DNA of 16,101 nucleotides, from NCBI GenBank assembly GCA_900757465.1, contig CAAENY010000055.1, forward strand, positions 1 to 16,101, in the 5' to 3' direction. The translations under genes were made by a program, and so were the position numbers. Within the stretch, counting starts at the first letter, position 1. Each line of letters starts with the position of its first letter. This stretch comes from an uncultured Collinsella sp. Lineage in GTDB: Bacteria; Actinomycetota; Coriobacteriia; Coriobacteriales; Coriobacteriaceae. Below the pieces are notes generated by a model. That model saw only the letters and a list, made by a program, of their open reading frames with translations. It made no database searches and was not told the origin of the DNA. Of the stretch, positions 1 through 7,925 are shown in pieces.

Positions 1-37
1 CGAGCGGTTAAAAGCGGGCACGGAATTTAAACGGCTG

Positions 38-68
38 AAAAAGGGGCATCGACCTGCGCCGATGCCCC
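38..68 (-). terminator. Possible leftward intrinsic terminator
   Basis: A 9-bp perfect stem, GGGGCATCG (43-51) with CGATGCCCC (60-68), closes an 8-base loop. On the minus strand the stem is followed by a run of five T (plus-strand A at 38-42), the usual intrinsic terminator layout. On the plus strand no T-run follows directly. No leftward gene ends just to its right, so it may stop antisense transcription or serve as a weak rightward terminator for a gene left of the window. Confidence 0.5.
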
Positions 69-116
69 CAACGTGGACACACTTTTTGTCCTATAAGCCG
101 CTACCCCACTCCCCTG

Positions 117-122
117 TATACT
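117..122 (+). promoter_or_regulatory. Candidate -10 box (TATACT) for the 180-671 gene
   Basis: TATACT lies about 58 bases before the start codon. No good -35 sits 16-18 bases upstream; TTGTCC at 86-91 is too far away. The same TATACT hexamer, also without a good -35, precedes the peptidase gene at 2737. Treat as a weak call. Confidence 0.3.
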
Positions 123-179
123 GATGTAGCACGTGTTTCATCCGGGCTTGTTGGGCCGGATCGTTCATGGGAGGGCCTT

Positions 180-671
180 ATGGCTGCTTCGAATCCGCCT
201 AAGGGGAGCGTTTCTTCTTCGTCCATCAAGCCGGTTACGCGCAAGGCTGTGCGTTGCCAGCGCGAGGTCGCTTGGCTTGTCACGCAGGCGGCGGGCAGGC
301 TTGTGGCGACCACTCAGGACGTCAATGCGCCTACGCCGAGCTTTGTGTTAGCGGCGGCGCTGGATTTTGTGCGCCAATTGGAGCTTGCCGCACAGGATGC
401 CAGCGGCCACCTCGACTACCAGAATGTTATGGCGCCCGACCTGCAAACGTTCTGCCACATGGCCAAGTTGCCCGCCGCACCCAATGCGCTTTCGGACGCA
501 GGCTACATGTTTACGCTTTCGGGCGCGGACCTTATCCGCGACATCTATGCATACTGCAGCGAGCTCGCCGAGCGCCACGTCTTTGACGCGGCTGAAGTCA
601 AACCGGGATATGTCATCAAGCTGGTTCTTAGGCTGTTCTTGATGGACGGGTTCGGGGCCATGCCGGCGTAA
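180..671 (+). CDS. Hypothetical protein, 163 aa
   Basis: I do not recognise this protein. The ATG at 180 is preceded by GGGAGGG (169-175), a fair ribosome binding site though only four bases away, and the frame is open to a TAA at 669-671. The first 20 residues are rich in Ser, Lys and Pro and look disordered. The rest reads as helical and soluble (for example the stretch around residues 55-70 and 110-150), ending in a hydrophobic segment, YVIKLVLRLFLMDGFGAMPA. There is no signal peptide, clear membrane span or metal motif. It converges on the next gene with 100 bases between them and no clear terminator there. It is probably a lineage-restricted gene. The coding call rests on length, ribosome site and the absence of a better frame. 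Confidence 0.6.
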   Translation: MAASNPPKGSVSSSSIKPVTRKAVRCQREVAWLVTQAAGRLVATTQDVNAPTPSFVLAAALDFVRQLELAAQDASGHLDYQNVMAPDLQTFCHMAKLPAAPNALSDAGYMFTLSGADLIRDIYAYCSELAERHVFDAAEVKPGYVIKLVLRLFLMDGFGAMPA

Positions 672-771
672 GCCGAGTCTTTAGCATCACCGTCGACTGA
701 GCAACAACCGCTTTACCTTAGTGGGCGCCAATTGAGGGTCGATTATTGGGTCGCCTCGTCCACTAACGCAT

Positions 772-2238
772 TTATTCCACGCGCTCTGACAGTCGATACT
801 TGCGGTTGCGGCTTGTCAACGGCGCCGTCGGCTCAAGCTCGCCCTGCTCAATGAGCGCATTGACGCGTGCCCTGACCTGGGAAACCGTGAGTCCCGTGCG
901 CTCCGCCAGTTCGCGCGTCCCCAATTCGCCGTAGCGCTTGAGCGCCGTCATAATCAAGTCCCCGCCATGATCGACCGGCTCGATCTTTGAACGGTAAAGT
1001 ACGACCTTGAACCGATCGAACCCCGGGCAGAACAGGGGCTCGGCCAGACCATGCGCGCGCATGGCATCGAGCATCATCGGGATGCCCGAGCCATTGCCCT
1101 CAGCCGGCGAACCTGCGCCATCCGGCAGCGGGACAATCGACATGAGTTTCACGAGCGTCGCGTTACGGCATCGGGAGCTGCCGTCAAACAAGCTCTCGCG
1201 AGTCTTCCCTCCATAAAGGCCGCCGGGATTCGTCACCTCGATACGGTCGTCAAAAACGTCGACGGCGATCGATTGCCCACAGAACCGATCCCCGTATTCC
1301 CTGTGGATAACCGCGTTGGCGACTGCCTCGCGCAGGACCTCCTCGGGAATCTCCAGCGAGTCGATACGCGAGATGCCTTGGACGGTCGAGGTGCGGCGCA
1401 GGTTTTTGGCGACAGCCGCGACAGTATCCGAAATCATCTCGCCCAACGTTCCCTCACAGATTGTGCGGTCCATGAACCTCAGCGACCCCGCAGCTCCCTT
1501 TTGAGCTCCCACGTGGACAGCCACATCAATGAAGAGCTTGGGATAGAACTGCTGAGGGTAAACGCCCGCGGCAAGGAGGCCGGCCTTGGTAACATTGCCC
1601 TGGAAGTCGAGGAAATTTAGGCGCTCCATCTTTGTCTTCTTGTCCGTCGCACCACGCATCGCTCGAGGCGTCAACGAATAGGCGCGTTCTATCGTGCGGT
1701 CGACCAGCGACTCGTCGAGATCGCCCACACTCGTGCCGGGCACCGCATCGCGATCGCTAGGACTCGTCCGTTCGTATGACGACAGTGCCAAAACCTCGGT
1801 CGACGAAAGGGGCACGTCTTTGTCATCGACGCGCTTGTAGCTGCCGCCCTGGGCGCCCCGCTCTATGACATAGCAAGGCTTGCTCGACGGGTCGAGCTCC
1901 TCAATCGTGATGACCAGAACCACGGTGCCCTGGAGCTCCACGCGCTCAATGGTGTATTTGGGCGGATTGGCCAGCTTTCCGCGACCGCCGGCATCGCCCA
2001 TGCCCGCCACGAATTGGTTGAGCACTTTCTCGGTCTCAAAGTTTGCAACTGGGACAAAACCCGCGCGCTCGCTCACTCCGAGTACGATGATGCCGCCGGC
2101 GGTGTTTGCGAAAGCGCTGACCGTTTCCCATACGTCGCGGGAAAGCGTCGTGGCGCTCTCCTTGACCTCGACGTTAAGATCGTCCGAGCCCATGCGCCTT
2201 AAAGACTCGAGCAGACCGGTCAGTTCGTTTTCGTTCAT
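772..2238 (-). CDS. AlbA_2 (Schlafen-type) DNA-binding protein with ATPase-like domain and winged helix
   Basis: A 488-aa putative transcriptional regulator of the AlbA_2 / ATP-binding family, often annotated as RecG-related. Residues about 20-140 form the AlbA_2 domain (NVEVKESATTLSRDVWETV, then AFANTAGGIIVLGV). Residues about 295-410 resemble the HATPase_c_4 fold: EAVANAVIHREY (304-315), NPGG (337-340) and GNGSGIP (381-387). Residues 425-488 look like a winged helix (TRELAERTGLTVSQVRARVNA). I chose the ATG at 2238 because AAAGGA (2247-2252 region) sits about seven bases upstream. The in-frame GTG at 2244 is almost in contact with that site. The upstream gap carries two clusters of TTATCTCTCAT, which I infer to be its own operators. 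The domain order is typical of this family; the DNA target and any ligand are unknown. Confidence 0.85.
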   Translation of the reverse strand: MNENELTGLLESLRRMGSDDLNVEVKESATTLSRDVWETVSAFANTAGGIIVLGVSERAGFVPVANFETEKVLNQFVAGMGDAGGRGKLANPPKYTIERVELQGTVVLVITIEELDPSSKPCYVIERGAQGGSYKRVDDKDVPLSSTEVLALSSYERTSPSDRDAVPGTSVGDLDESLVDRTIERAYSLTPRAMRGATDKKTKMERLNFLDFQGNVTKAGLLAAGVYPQQFYPKLFIDVAVHVGAQKGAAGSLRFMDRTICEGTLGEMISDTVAAVAKNLRRTSTVQGISRIDSLEIPEEVLREAVANAVIHREYGDRFCGQSIAVDVFDDRIEVTNPGGLYGGKTRESLFDGSSRCRNATLVKLMSIVPLPDGAGSPAEGNGSGIPMMLDAMRAHGLAEPLFCPGFDRFKVVLYRSKIEPVDHGGDLIMTALKRYGELGTRELAERTGLTVSQVRARVNALIEQGELEPTAPLTSRNRKYRLSERVE

Positions 2239-2292
2239 CTGCACGTCCTTTCGCTCGGTTCTGCGAAGAATGCCGCGAATAGATTTCCTGTG

Positions 2293-2351
2293 TCTCTCAG
2301 TTATCTCTCATCTTTCTGTTATCTCTCATATTAGAAATGAGTGAGAGATAA
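2293..2351. promoter_or_regulatory. Operator-like cluster A of TTATCTCTCAT
   Basis: Two direct copies of TTATCTCTCAT (2301-2311 and 2319-2329, 18 bases apart) are followed by an inverted copy, TGAGAGATAA (2342-2351). A partial copy, TCTCTCAG, starts at 2293. The second copy and the inverted one also give a small palindrome, CTCAT (2325-2329) with ATGAG (2337-2341). A possible leftward -10, TAATAT, at 2328-2333 falls inside the cluster, 90 bases before the AlbA_2 gene. Repression of that gene by a protein binding here is plausible. Confidence 0.6.
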
Positions 2352-2452
2352 AAGATAAGATGTCTGCCATCTGTTTCATATAAACATGTTTTTGCTGGTA
2401 GAACAATCGGTATTGAGATAATACTATGATTGCTTGTCTCTTTGCTGCTCAG

Positions 2453-2522
2453 TTATCTCTCATATTTATCTCTCATCTTTCTGTTATCTCTCGTATTCGT
2501 GACGAATGAGATATGAGAGATG
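2453..2522. promoter_or_regulatory. Operator-like cluster B of TTATCTCTCAT
   Basis: Direct copies of TTATCTCTCAT lie at 2453-2463 and 2466-2476, with TTATCTCTCGT at 2484-2494. An inverted ATGAGAGAT lies at 2513-2521. Between them is a perfect 13-base palindrome, ATTCGT-G-ACGAAT (2495-2507). The 18-base spacing between the last two direct copies is the same as in cluster A, about 150 bases to the left. The shared unit, spacing and closing inverted copy argue for one DNA-binding protein acting on both clusters. Confidence 0.6.
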
Positions 2523-2534
2523 TGCGGGCGGCGG

Positions 2535-2659
2535 ATGAGCGTGGATTTTGGACGGTCGGGAAATGAGGGTGGATATTTGGACGGTTTTTGGGCGTTTTGA
2601 GGCTGATTCCGTCCGAAAATCCACTCTCATTCGATAGGCGTCCAAGTTTCCACGCTCGT
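2535..2659. repeat. Four-unit inverted repeat, core GAGCGTGGATTTTGGACGG
   Basis: Two rightward units (2535-2555 and 2563-2584) are followed by two leftward units (2609-2630 and 2640-2659). The leftward unit CCGTCCGAAAATCCACTCTC mirrors the first rightward one with very few changes. The arrangement can fold into a long hairpin. Related units recur near the right end of the window (15818-15916), so this is an intergenic repeat family and not a site for one gene only. It lies between operator cluster B and the peptidase gene. Confidence 0.75.
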
Positions 2660-2736
2660 GCGGTGAACGTGCGGGGCCTTTGTCCAATCCGCTGGCATCG
2701 TCTTCAGTTCGCCGCAGAGCCGTGGCCCCATATGGG

Positions 2737-2742
2737 TATACT
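2737..2742 (+). promoter_or_regulatory. Candidate -10 box (TATACT) for the peptidase gene
   Basis: TATACT lies 52 bases before the ATG at 2795, which would give a leader of about 45 bases. There is no convincing -35 hexamer 16-18 bases upstream. It matches the TATACT seen before the first gene. Confidence 0.35.
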
Positions 2743-2794
2743 CTCGGGGATTCGACTCGATTCGCCCCCGCTGGGGCGTCAAAGGAGACTGCAT

Positions 2795-5700
2795 ATGCCC
2801 ACCACCTTAACCGACCCGCGCGCCGCAGCCGCCGCGCTGCTGGCACCCGGCACCACCTGCCACGGCTTTGCCGTCGAGCGTTGCGAGACCGTGCCCGAGC
2901 TCGACTCGGACGCCTACGTGCTGCGCCACACCGCCTCGGGCGCTCGCCTGCTGTACCTGGCGTGCGACGACGAAAACAAAGCCTTTGCCATTGGCTTTAA
3001 GACGCCGCCGGCCGACTCCACCGGCGTGTTCCATATTCTTGAGCACTCGGTGCTGTGCGGATCGGCTAAGTTTCCCGTCAAGGAGCCGTTTGTCGACCTG
3101 ATCAAGAGCTCCATGCAGACGTTCCTCAACGCCATGACCTACCCCGACAAGACCATCTACCCCGTTGCCACCACCAACGAGCAAGATCTGTACAACCTGA
3201 TGGACGTGTACCTGGACGCGGTGTTCAACCCGGCCATCTATACCAAACCCACCATTTTTGAGCAGGAGGGCTGGCACTACGAGTTGGACCTGCCGGAGGG
3301 CGCCGAGGGCGAGGGCGATGGCAGCGCCGCGAGCCTGCACGAGGGCACGCTGCGCTATAACGGCGTGGTGTTCAACGAGATGAAGGGTGCGCTGTCCGAC
3401 CCCATGAGCGTGCTGGACGACGCCGTCAACGCCGCGCTCTATCCCGACACCGCCTATGCGCATGAGAGCGGCGGCGATCCGCGCGCGATTCCCACGCTCA
3501 CCTACGAGCAGTTCCTGGACACGCACGCGCGCCACTACAATCCTTCCAACTCCTACATCACGCTCTACGGCGACCTGGACGTGGACCGCGCGTTGGCCTT
3601 TTTGGACGAGCGCTATCTGTCGCAGCCGAGTGCCGCGAGCTGCCGCATGGACGCAGCCGTTGCCGCCGGCGAGGACCCGTCCATGCTGGCGCCCAATCCG
3701 CTGGTCGTGCAGGCACCCGTGACCTGCGAGTACAAGCGCGTCGAGATGGCCACCACGCCCGAGAACGCCCTGGTGGGCCTGGGCCTGGTGCTAGGCAGTG
3801 CGCTCGACCGCAAGCGCACGATCGCGGCGGATATCTTGTTCGAGGCGTTGCTGGGCTCCAACGAGGCCCCGGTTAAGAAGGCAATTCTGGCGGCGGGCCT
3901 GGGCGGCAACGTGGTGAGCTACACCGCAGCCGAGTGCCTGCAGCCCTACGAGCTCATCATGCTGCAAAACGCGCAGCCCGGCGTGGCGCGCGAGCTGCGC
4001 CGCGTGTTCCAGGACGCCTGCCGCGACCTGTGCGAGCATGGCGTTCCGCGCGAGCGCCTGGAGGCCATCATCAGCAGCAACGAGTACGACCTGCGCCAGC
4101 GCGACTACGGTATCGCCGACGGCGTGGCCATTGCGTGCGACGCGCTGAGCACCTGGCTCTACGATGACGACGCCGCGACGCTGGCGCTCAAGTACGGCCC
4201 GGTGTACGAGGAGCTGCGTGGCGAGCTGGACGGCAGCTACTTTGAGGACCTGCTGCGCGAACTCGTACTGCAAAACGACCACATGGCGCTGGTCGAGCTG
4301 GTTCCGGTAGACGCTGCCGAGGGTGCGGAGGGCGCCGAGGCTGCCGAGCTGGCTACCAGGCGCGACGCCATGACCGATGCCGAGCTGGCCGATGTGGTCG
4401 AGCGCACGGCCGCGCTGCGTGCCGCGCAGGAGGCCGAGGACACGCCCGAGGACAAGGCCACGCTGCCGCGCCTGCGTGTATCCGACATTGGCGAGGCGCG
4501 CCCCGAGCCGCCGCTGGTCGTGGACACGACCGCGCCCATCCCCTGCCTGCGCCACGACATCCCCACCAACCGTCTGGCCTACGCCATGCAGTACTTCGAC
4601 CTGAGCTGCGTCGCGTTTGAGGACCTGCCCTATGTGACGCTGCTCGGCCGCTTGCTCAAGCAGCTACCCACGCGCGAGCATTCGGCCGAGGAACTCGACA
4701 ACCTGCTTGCCGGCAAGCTGGGCTTTTTGAGCTTTACGACCGAGGTCATGACCCAGCCCGACATGGACGGCGTGCGCCCCTACCTGTTGGTGAGCGCCGG
4801 CGCCCTGTCCGAGAAGATCGACGCGCTGGCGAGCCTGCCGCGCGAGGTGTGGTCGAGCACGCTTTTGCTCGATGCCGACGCCGACCGTGTGCGCGACGTG
4901 CTCACGCAGATTCGCATTGGGCTTGAGCAGGGCTTTATCAACAACGGTCACTCGGCGGCGCTCGGTCGTGCGATGAGCTACAGCTCGTCTTCGGCCGTGG
5001 TGCGCGAGCAGCTTTCGGGCGTGGATTTCTATCTGTTCCTGCGCGATCTGCTCGACCACTTTGACGAGCGACTGGATGACCTGCGTGCCAAGCTTGCCGA
5101 GCTGGCAGGCCGCATCTTTGTGGCCGACGGCTGCCTGGCGAGCTTTACCGGCAGCGATGAGGACTTTGACGCGTACTGGGATGCCGCGGGCGACCTGGGG
5201 CTTGGCGCAGGCGACGGCGCCGATGCCGGCCGCAACGCGCTCGTGGTGCCGACGCCGCGCGACCGTCACGAGGCTTTCGTCATCCCCAGCGACATTTGCT
5301 TTGCGGCAAGCGCGTGCGACCCGCGTCGCTTGGGGCTCGACGTGACGGGCGCCTGGGCGGTTGCCGCCAACGCGCTCTCCTACGACTACCTGTGGAACGA
5401 GATCCGTGTGAAGGGCGGCGCATACGGTTGCGGATTCCGCGCGGCTGGCGAGCGTCAAACGGCGTTCTACACCTACCGCGACCCGGCGATCGATCCCTCG
5501 ATTGAGCGCGTGGCGCGCGCAGGCGAATGGCTCGGCAGCTTTGAGCCCGACGAGGCCGCCTTTGAGGGCTTTATCGTGAGCTGCGTGAGCGGCATGGACG
5601 CGCCGGTGAAGCCCTACGCGCTCACCAAGCGCCGCAACACGACCTACCTGGCCGGACTCGATCCCAACGCGCGCGAAAAGCGCCGCGCCCAGATGCTCGC

Positions 5701-5839
5701 CGCCACGCCCGATGAGCTGCGCTCGCTCGGCGCCGACGTGACGCGTATCGCAGCCGAGTCGCCGACCTGCGTCTTTGGCGGCCGTGACGTCATCGCCAAG
5801 AGCAACGCCAACTTCAACGTAGTCGACCTGCTCGCTTAA
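2795..5839 (+). CDS. M16C zinc metallopeptidase (insulinase family, presequence-protease type)
   Basis: A 1014-aa peptidase expected to cut oligopeptides in a closed chamber made of two halves. The inverted zinc motif HILEH is at residues 80-84; the glutamate of NEMKG (residue 195) is the likely third zinc ligand in the M16C subfamily. The context GVFHILEHSVLCGS and KYPVKEPF-like KFPVKEPF are typical of PreP/Cym1 relatives. The second half carries IRVKGGAYGCGF, the conserved Arg/Tyr region for substrate binding. An acidic, Ala-rich insertion lies at about 167-180 and another in the middle hinge. There is no signal peptide, so it is probably cytosolic. The start at 2795 has AAAGGAGA (2781-2788) six bases upstream; the open frame to the left (from 2588) crosses the repeat and lacks a ribosome site. 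Length is normal for the family. It is transcribed alone and ends at a strong terminator. Confidence 0.93.
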   Translation: MPTTLTDPRAAAAALLAPGTTCHGFAVERCETVPELDSDAYVLRHTASGARLLYLACDDENKAFAIGFKTPPADSTGVFHILEHSVLCGSAKFPVKEPFVDLIKSSMQTFLNAMTYPDKTIYPVATTNEQDLYNLMDVYLDAVFNPAIYTKPTIFEQEGWHYELDLPEGAEGEGDGSAASLHEGTLRYNGVVFNEMKGALSDPMSVLDDAVNAALYPDTAYAHESGGDPRAIPTLTYEQFLDTHARHYNPSNSYITLYGDLDVDRALAFLDERYLSQPSAASCRMDAAVAAGEDPSMLAPNPLVVQAPVTCEYKRVEMATTPENALVGLGLVLGSALDRKRTIAADILFEALLGSNEAPVKKAILAAGLGGNVVSYTAAECLQPYELIMLQNAQPGVARELRRVFQDACRDLCEHGVPRERLEAIISSNEYDLRQRDYGIADGVAIACDALSTWLYDDDAATLALKYGPVYEELRGELDGSYFEDLLRELVLQNDHMALVELVPVDAAEGAEGAEAAELATRRDAMTDAELADVVERTAALRAAQEAEDTPEDKATLPRLRVSDIGEARPEPPLVVDTTAPIPCLRHDIPTNRLAYAMQYFDLSCVAFEDLPYVTLLGRLLKQLPTREHSAEELDNLLAGKLGFLSFTTEVMTQPDMDGVRPYLLVSAGALSEKIDALASLPREVWSSTLLLDADADRVRDVLTQIRIGLEQGFINNGHSAALGRAMSYSSSSAVVREQLSGVDFYLFLRDLLDHFDERLDDLRAKLAELAGRIFVADGCLASFTGSDEDFDAYWDAAGDLGLGAGDGADAGRNALVVPTPRDRHEAFVIPSDICFAASACDPRRLGLDVTGAWAVAANALSYDYLWNEIRVKGGAYGCGFRAAGERQTAFYTYRDPAIDPSIERVARAGEWLGSFEPDEAAFEGFIVSCVSGMDAPVKPYALTKRRNTTYLAGLDPNAREKRRAQMLAATPDELRSLGADVTRIAAESPTCVFGGRDVIAKSNANFNVVDLLA

Positions 5840-5844
5840 CGCAC

Positions 5845-5886
5845 AAAGGTAGATTTTTAGGACATGCCTAAAAATCTACCTTTTTT
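5845..5886 (+). terminator. Intrinsic terminator of the peptidase gene
   Basis: A perfect 17-bp stem, AAAGGTAGATTTTTAGG (5845-5861) with its complement (5867-5883), closes a five-base loop and ends in six T (5881-5886). It starts six bases after the stop codon. Because the A- and T-rich ends mirror each other it may also work leftward. A partial copy of its right arm is seen at 10413-10434. Confidence 0.92.
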
Positions 5887-5915
5887 CTGCGGCTTAGACG
5901 GGGCGGCGCAGCCCA

Positions 5916-6077
5916 CTGCGGCGGTTTGTCTCAATCTGTAACATCTAGACGGCAATATCGGCTCCAGATGTTACAGATCGAGACGTTCCCGAACGGCACC
6001 AGCTCTTTGTCTCGATCTGTAACAGCTAGGCCCATTTATGCCGAGTTACTGTTACAGATCGAGACAAACCGCCGCAG
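5916..6077. repeat. Nested inverted repeat with four copies of TGTCTCGATCTGTAACA
   Basis: Four copies alternate in direction: 5927-5943 (+, one change), 5969-5985 (-), 6008-6024 (+) and 6050-6066 (-). Adjacent copies form two hairpins (5927-5985 and 6008-6066). The outermost copies extend to 28-base arms (5916-5943 and 6050-6077) that match with a single difference and share CTGCGGCGGTTTGTCTC. The block lies between the peptidase terminator and the terminator of the next leftward gene and contains no gene. Confidence 0.85.
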
Positions 6078-6093
6078 ACACCCGCCCTTCAGC

Positions 6094-6132
6094 AAAAACC
6101 ACCCAAAGGTGTCTGTCCCCTTTGGGTGGTTT
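6094..6132 (-). terminator. Intrinsic terminator of the zinc-ribbon gene
   Basis: AAACCACCCAAAGG (6096-6109) pairs perfectly with CCTTTGGGTGGTTT (6119-6132) around a nine-base loop, TGTCTGTCC. Read leftward the stem runs into five T (A at 6094-6098). It begins 12 bases after the stop codon of the 6145-7800 gene. Stem and loop are shared with the element at 8625-8663, so it also belongs to a repeat family. Confidence 0.85.
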
Positions 6133-6144
6133 GCGAGTGGGCTG

Positions 6145-7800
6145 TTACTTGATGAACGGGTTCAGCCTTGCCGCCAGCGGATCGAGCTTGTACATGGTTG
6201 CAAAGCACTCACGACCATAATCGGAGTCATTGTTCCAGCTACCCTGGTCGACGTCGTACTCTGCATCCAGACGAATCCACTCCTCTGGCTTGTTCTTCTC
6301 GTGCTTGCTGCAGAAGTAGCGCTGGTACTCGACCTCGTGCTCAAACTCAAACTCGGCATCCGAACCGCGGCCGGCATACTCGTCGACCGACGTCAGGTTG
6401 CCGTGGTCGTCATAGTAAAACTCCGCATAGCCGCCGCGCTCGGAATCGATCCTGTCGAGCTTTCCGTCGCTGTACGAATAATCCACCGCGGCATACGAGT
6501 TCAGCGAGCCGTAATCGTTGCCGTGCGAGTCGTAGGCCACAGGCGAGATACTCGATATGTTGCCGTCCTTGTCATACTCGTAGCCAGCGGTGATCGTCCA
6601 CCTGGTGCCCACGGTGTCGCCCTGACAGTCCAGCGTAAAGGACGTCACGCGATCCTTGTCGTATCCGTACGAATACACGACCGTCCGAGGATTGCCCGGG
6701 CTGGTATCGGTGTCGGTCACCATGTTGCCGTCCTGGTAGACATATGTGCTCGCACTCTCGCCGTAACCCGCATGGGTCGTCTTGTTGATCAGGTTTCCGT
6801 CCGCGTCGTAGGTAAACGTCGTGGTGCTCGACGAATCGCTAATGTCGGCATCGCAGTCGATGCGCGTGACGTTACCGTCAGCGTCGTACGTAAACGTGTT
6901 GACGTTCTCGTAACCGCCCGCCAGATCTTCCTCAATCTCAGAGATACGATGCAACTCATCGTGCTCGACGCTGTAGCTTACGCCGCCACCTTGCTTGACG
7001 GCAGACGTGAAGCCCGTGACGTAACCGTTCTCGTCACGCTCGATCTCGTAGATATCGCCGTACGCATCGCTTTTATCGGTGCCTTCATAGGACATCGGCA
7101 GCCACAGCTCGTCAAGCTGTGTGTCCTTAATGCCGGTAATCTTCGTATCCTGCGGCAGCGCCAACGTGGCGAGCTTCTTTTTGCCCGAAAAATCGATGCT
7201 TTTAAGGTTTTCGGCATTTTTGAGGTCGAGCTTCTCGATGTTGTCGCAACCGTCCAGATTGGCGACGGTGACATTACTCGCCGAGTTAAGCTCGACGGTC
7301 TTAAGGTCGCCGCAGCCCGAAAGATCCAGGTTGACGAGTTTGTCCCCGCCATTTTCCACACTGGTAACGTTGGGGAACACCTTGCCCAGGCCCTGCGTCG
7401 ACGTGATGCCGTCCAGCTCGACCGACGTCACCGCCTTGGCCTCGTCGCGTGAGATGCGGCCGTCACCGTTAGTGTCGTACTTGGTCGAGACAAGCGCACG
7501 CATGCCGCTATCCGGGAAGGTTTTCTCATCGATTGGGGTGGTCGCGATCTGGGTGAAGTAGAACAGCGCTCCTCCGCCGACACCCGCCGCCACGGCAAGC
7601 ACCGCGGCAAGGGCGATGAGGGGCTTCTTGGAACGCTTGCGCCGCGCGGGCTGCTGCACGGGCACGTATTGCTGGGGAGCGGGCGCGGCAGGCTGGGGTT
7701 GCTGCGTGGCCGCGACCTGGTCGGGTGCTACGGGCGCGCCGCAGACGGGGCAAAAGAGGGCGTCGTCGACAAGCGGCGTGCCACACGAGCGACAAAACAT
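6145..7800 (-). CDS. Zinc-ribbon, single-span membrane protein with LRR-like and YD/RHS-like repeats
   Basis: A 551-aa protein of unknown function. Residues 3-21 are a zinc ribbon (CRSCG and CPVCG). A Gln/Pro/Ala-rich linker (25-52) and basic patch RRKRSKK (53-59) precede one membrane helix (about 60-82). Next is DTNGDGRISRDE (109-120), a calcium-loop motif of the dockerin/EF-hand type. Then come LRR-like strands (about 125-235, NLDLSGCGDL, KLDLKNAENL) and several YD-type repeats (about 255-475, FTYDADGNVTR, FTYDADGNLIN, FYYDDHGNLTS). I infer a cytosolic zinc ribbon and an outward-facing repeat region. The start at 7800 has AAAGGAG-like GGAG six bases upstream; an in-frame ATG at 7872 lacks a ribosome site. 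It is a lone gene with its own terminator. It could be an adhesin, a sensor or a scaffold. Confidence 0.85.
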   Translation of the reverse strand: MFCRSCGTPLVDDALFCPVCGAPVAPDQVAATQQPQPAAPAPQQYVPVQQPARRKRSKKPLIALAAVLAVAAGVGGGALFYFTQIATTPIDEKTFPDSGMRALVSTKYDTNGDGRISRDEAKAVTSVELDGITSTQGLGKVFPNVTSVENGGDKLVNLDLSGCGDLKTVELNSASNVTVANLDGCDNIEKLDLKNAENLKSIDFSGKKKLATLALPQDTKITGIKDTQLDELWLPMSYEGTDKSDAYGDIYEIERDENGYVTGFTSAVKQGGGVSYSVEHDELHRISEIEEDLAGGYENVNTFTYDADGNVTRIDCDADISDSSSTTTFTYDADGNLINKTTHAGYGESASTYVYQDGNMVTDTDTSPGNPRTVVYSYGYDKDRVTSFTLDCQGDTVGTRWTITAGYEYDKDGNISSISPVAYDSHGNDYGSLNSYAAVDYSYSDGKLDRIDSERGGYAEFYYDDHGNLTSVDEYAGRGSDAEFEFEHEVEYQRYFCSKHEKNKPEEWIRLDAEYDVDQGSWNNDSDYGRECFATMYKLDPLAARLNPFIK

Positions 7801-7879
7801 GGCGGGCTCCTTTCGGTTCATTCCTTCCACCCTGAAGGTAAACCCAAAAATGCAGCCCTTGTTGCGCAACATTCAGCCC

Positions 7880-7919
7880 AAACCACCGCAAAGGGACGCA
7901 GTTCACAGGTGCCTTTGTG
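7880..7919. repeat. Degenerate copy of the AAACCACC/AAAGG hairpin family
   Basis: AAACCACCGCAAAGG (7880-7894) and CCTTTGTG (7912-7919) match the arms of the hairpins at 6096-6132 and 8625-8663, but the outer stem has decayed and only CAAAGG/CCTTTG still pairs well. It lies between the zinc-ribbon gene and the hicAB promoter. A 10-base palindrome, GTTGCGCAAC, lies nearby at 7861-7870. Confidence 0.5.
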
Positions 7920-7925
7920 TTAGTT

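Noticed and set aside
671..771. Terminator between the first two convergent genes
   Set aside because: No stem followed by a T-run is visible on either strand.
2293..2522. CRISPR array
   Set aside because: The units are 11 bases long, occur in both directions and have spacings of 13 or 18 bases, with no cas genes nearby.
2588..2794. N-terminal extension of the M16C peptidase
   Set aside because: It translates the inverted repeat and lacks a ribosome site; the ATG at 2795 has an excellent one and gives the family's normal N-terminus.
5926..7452. A 508-codon open frame on the plus strand
   Set aside because: It is antisense to the zinc-ribbon gene, crosses the nested repeat and a terminator, has no ribosome site and encodes low-complexity Val/Arg-rich sequence.
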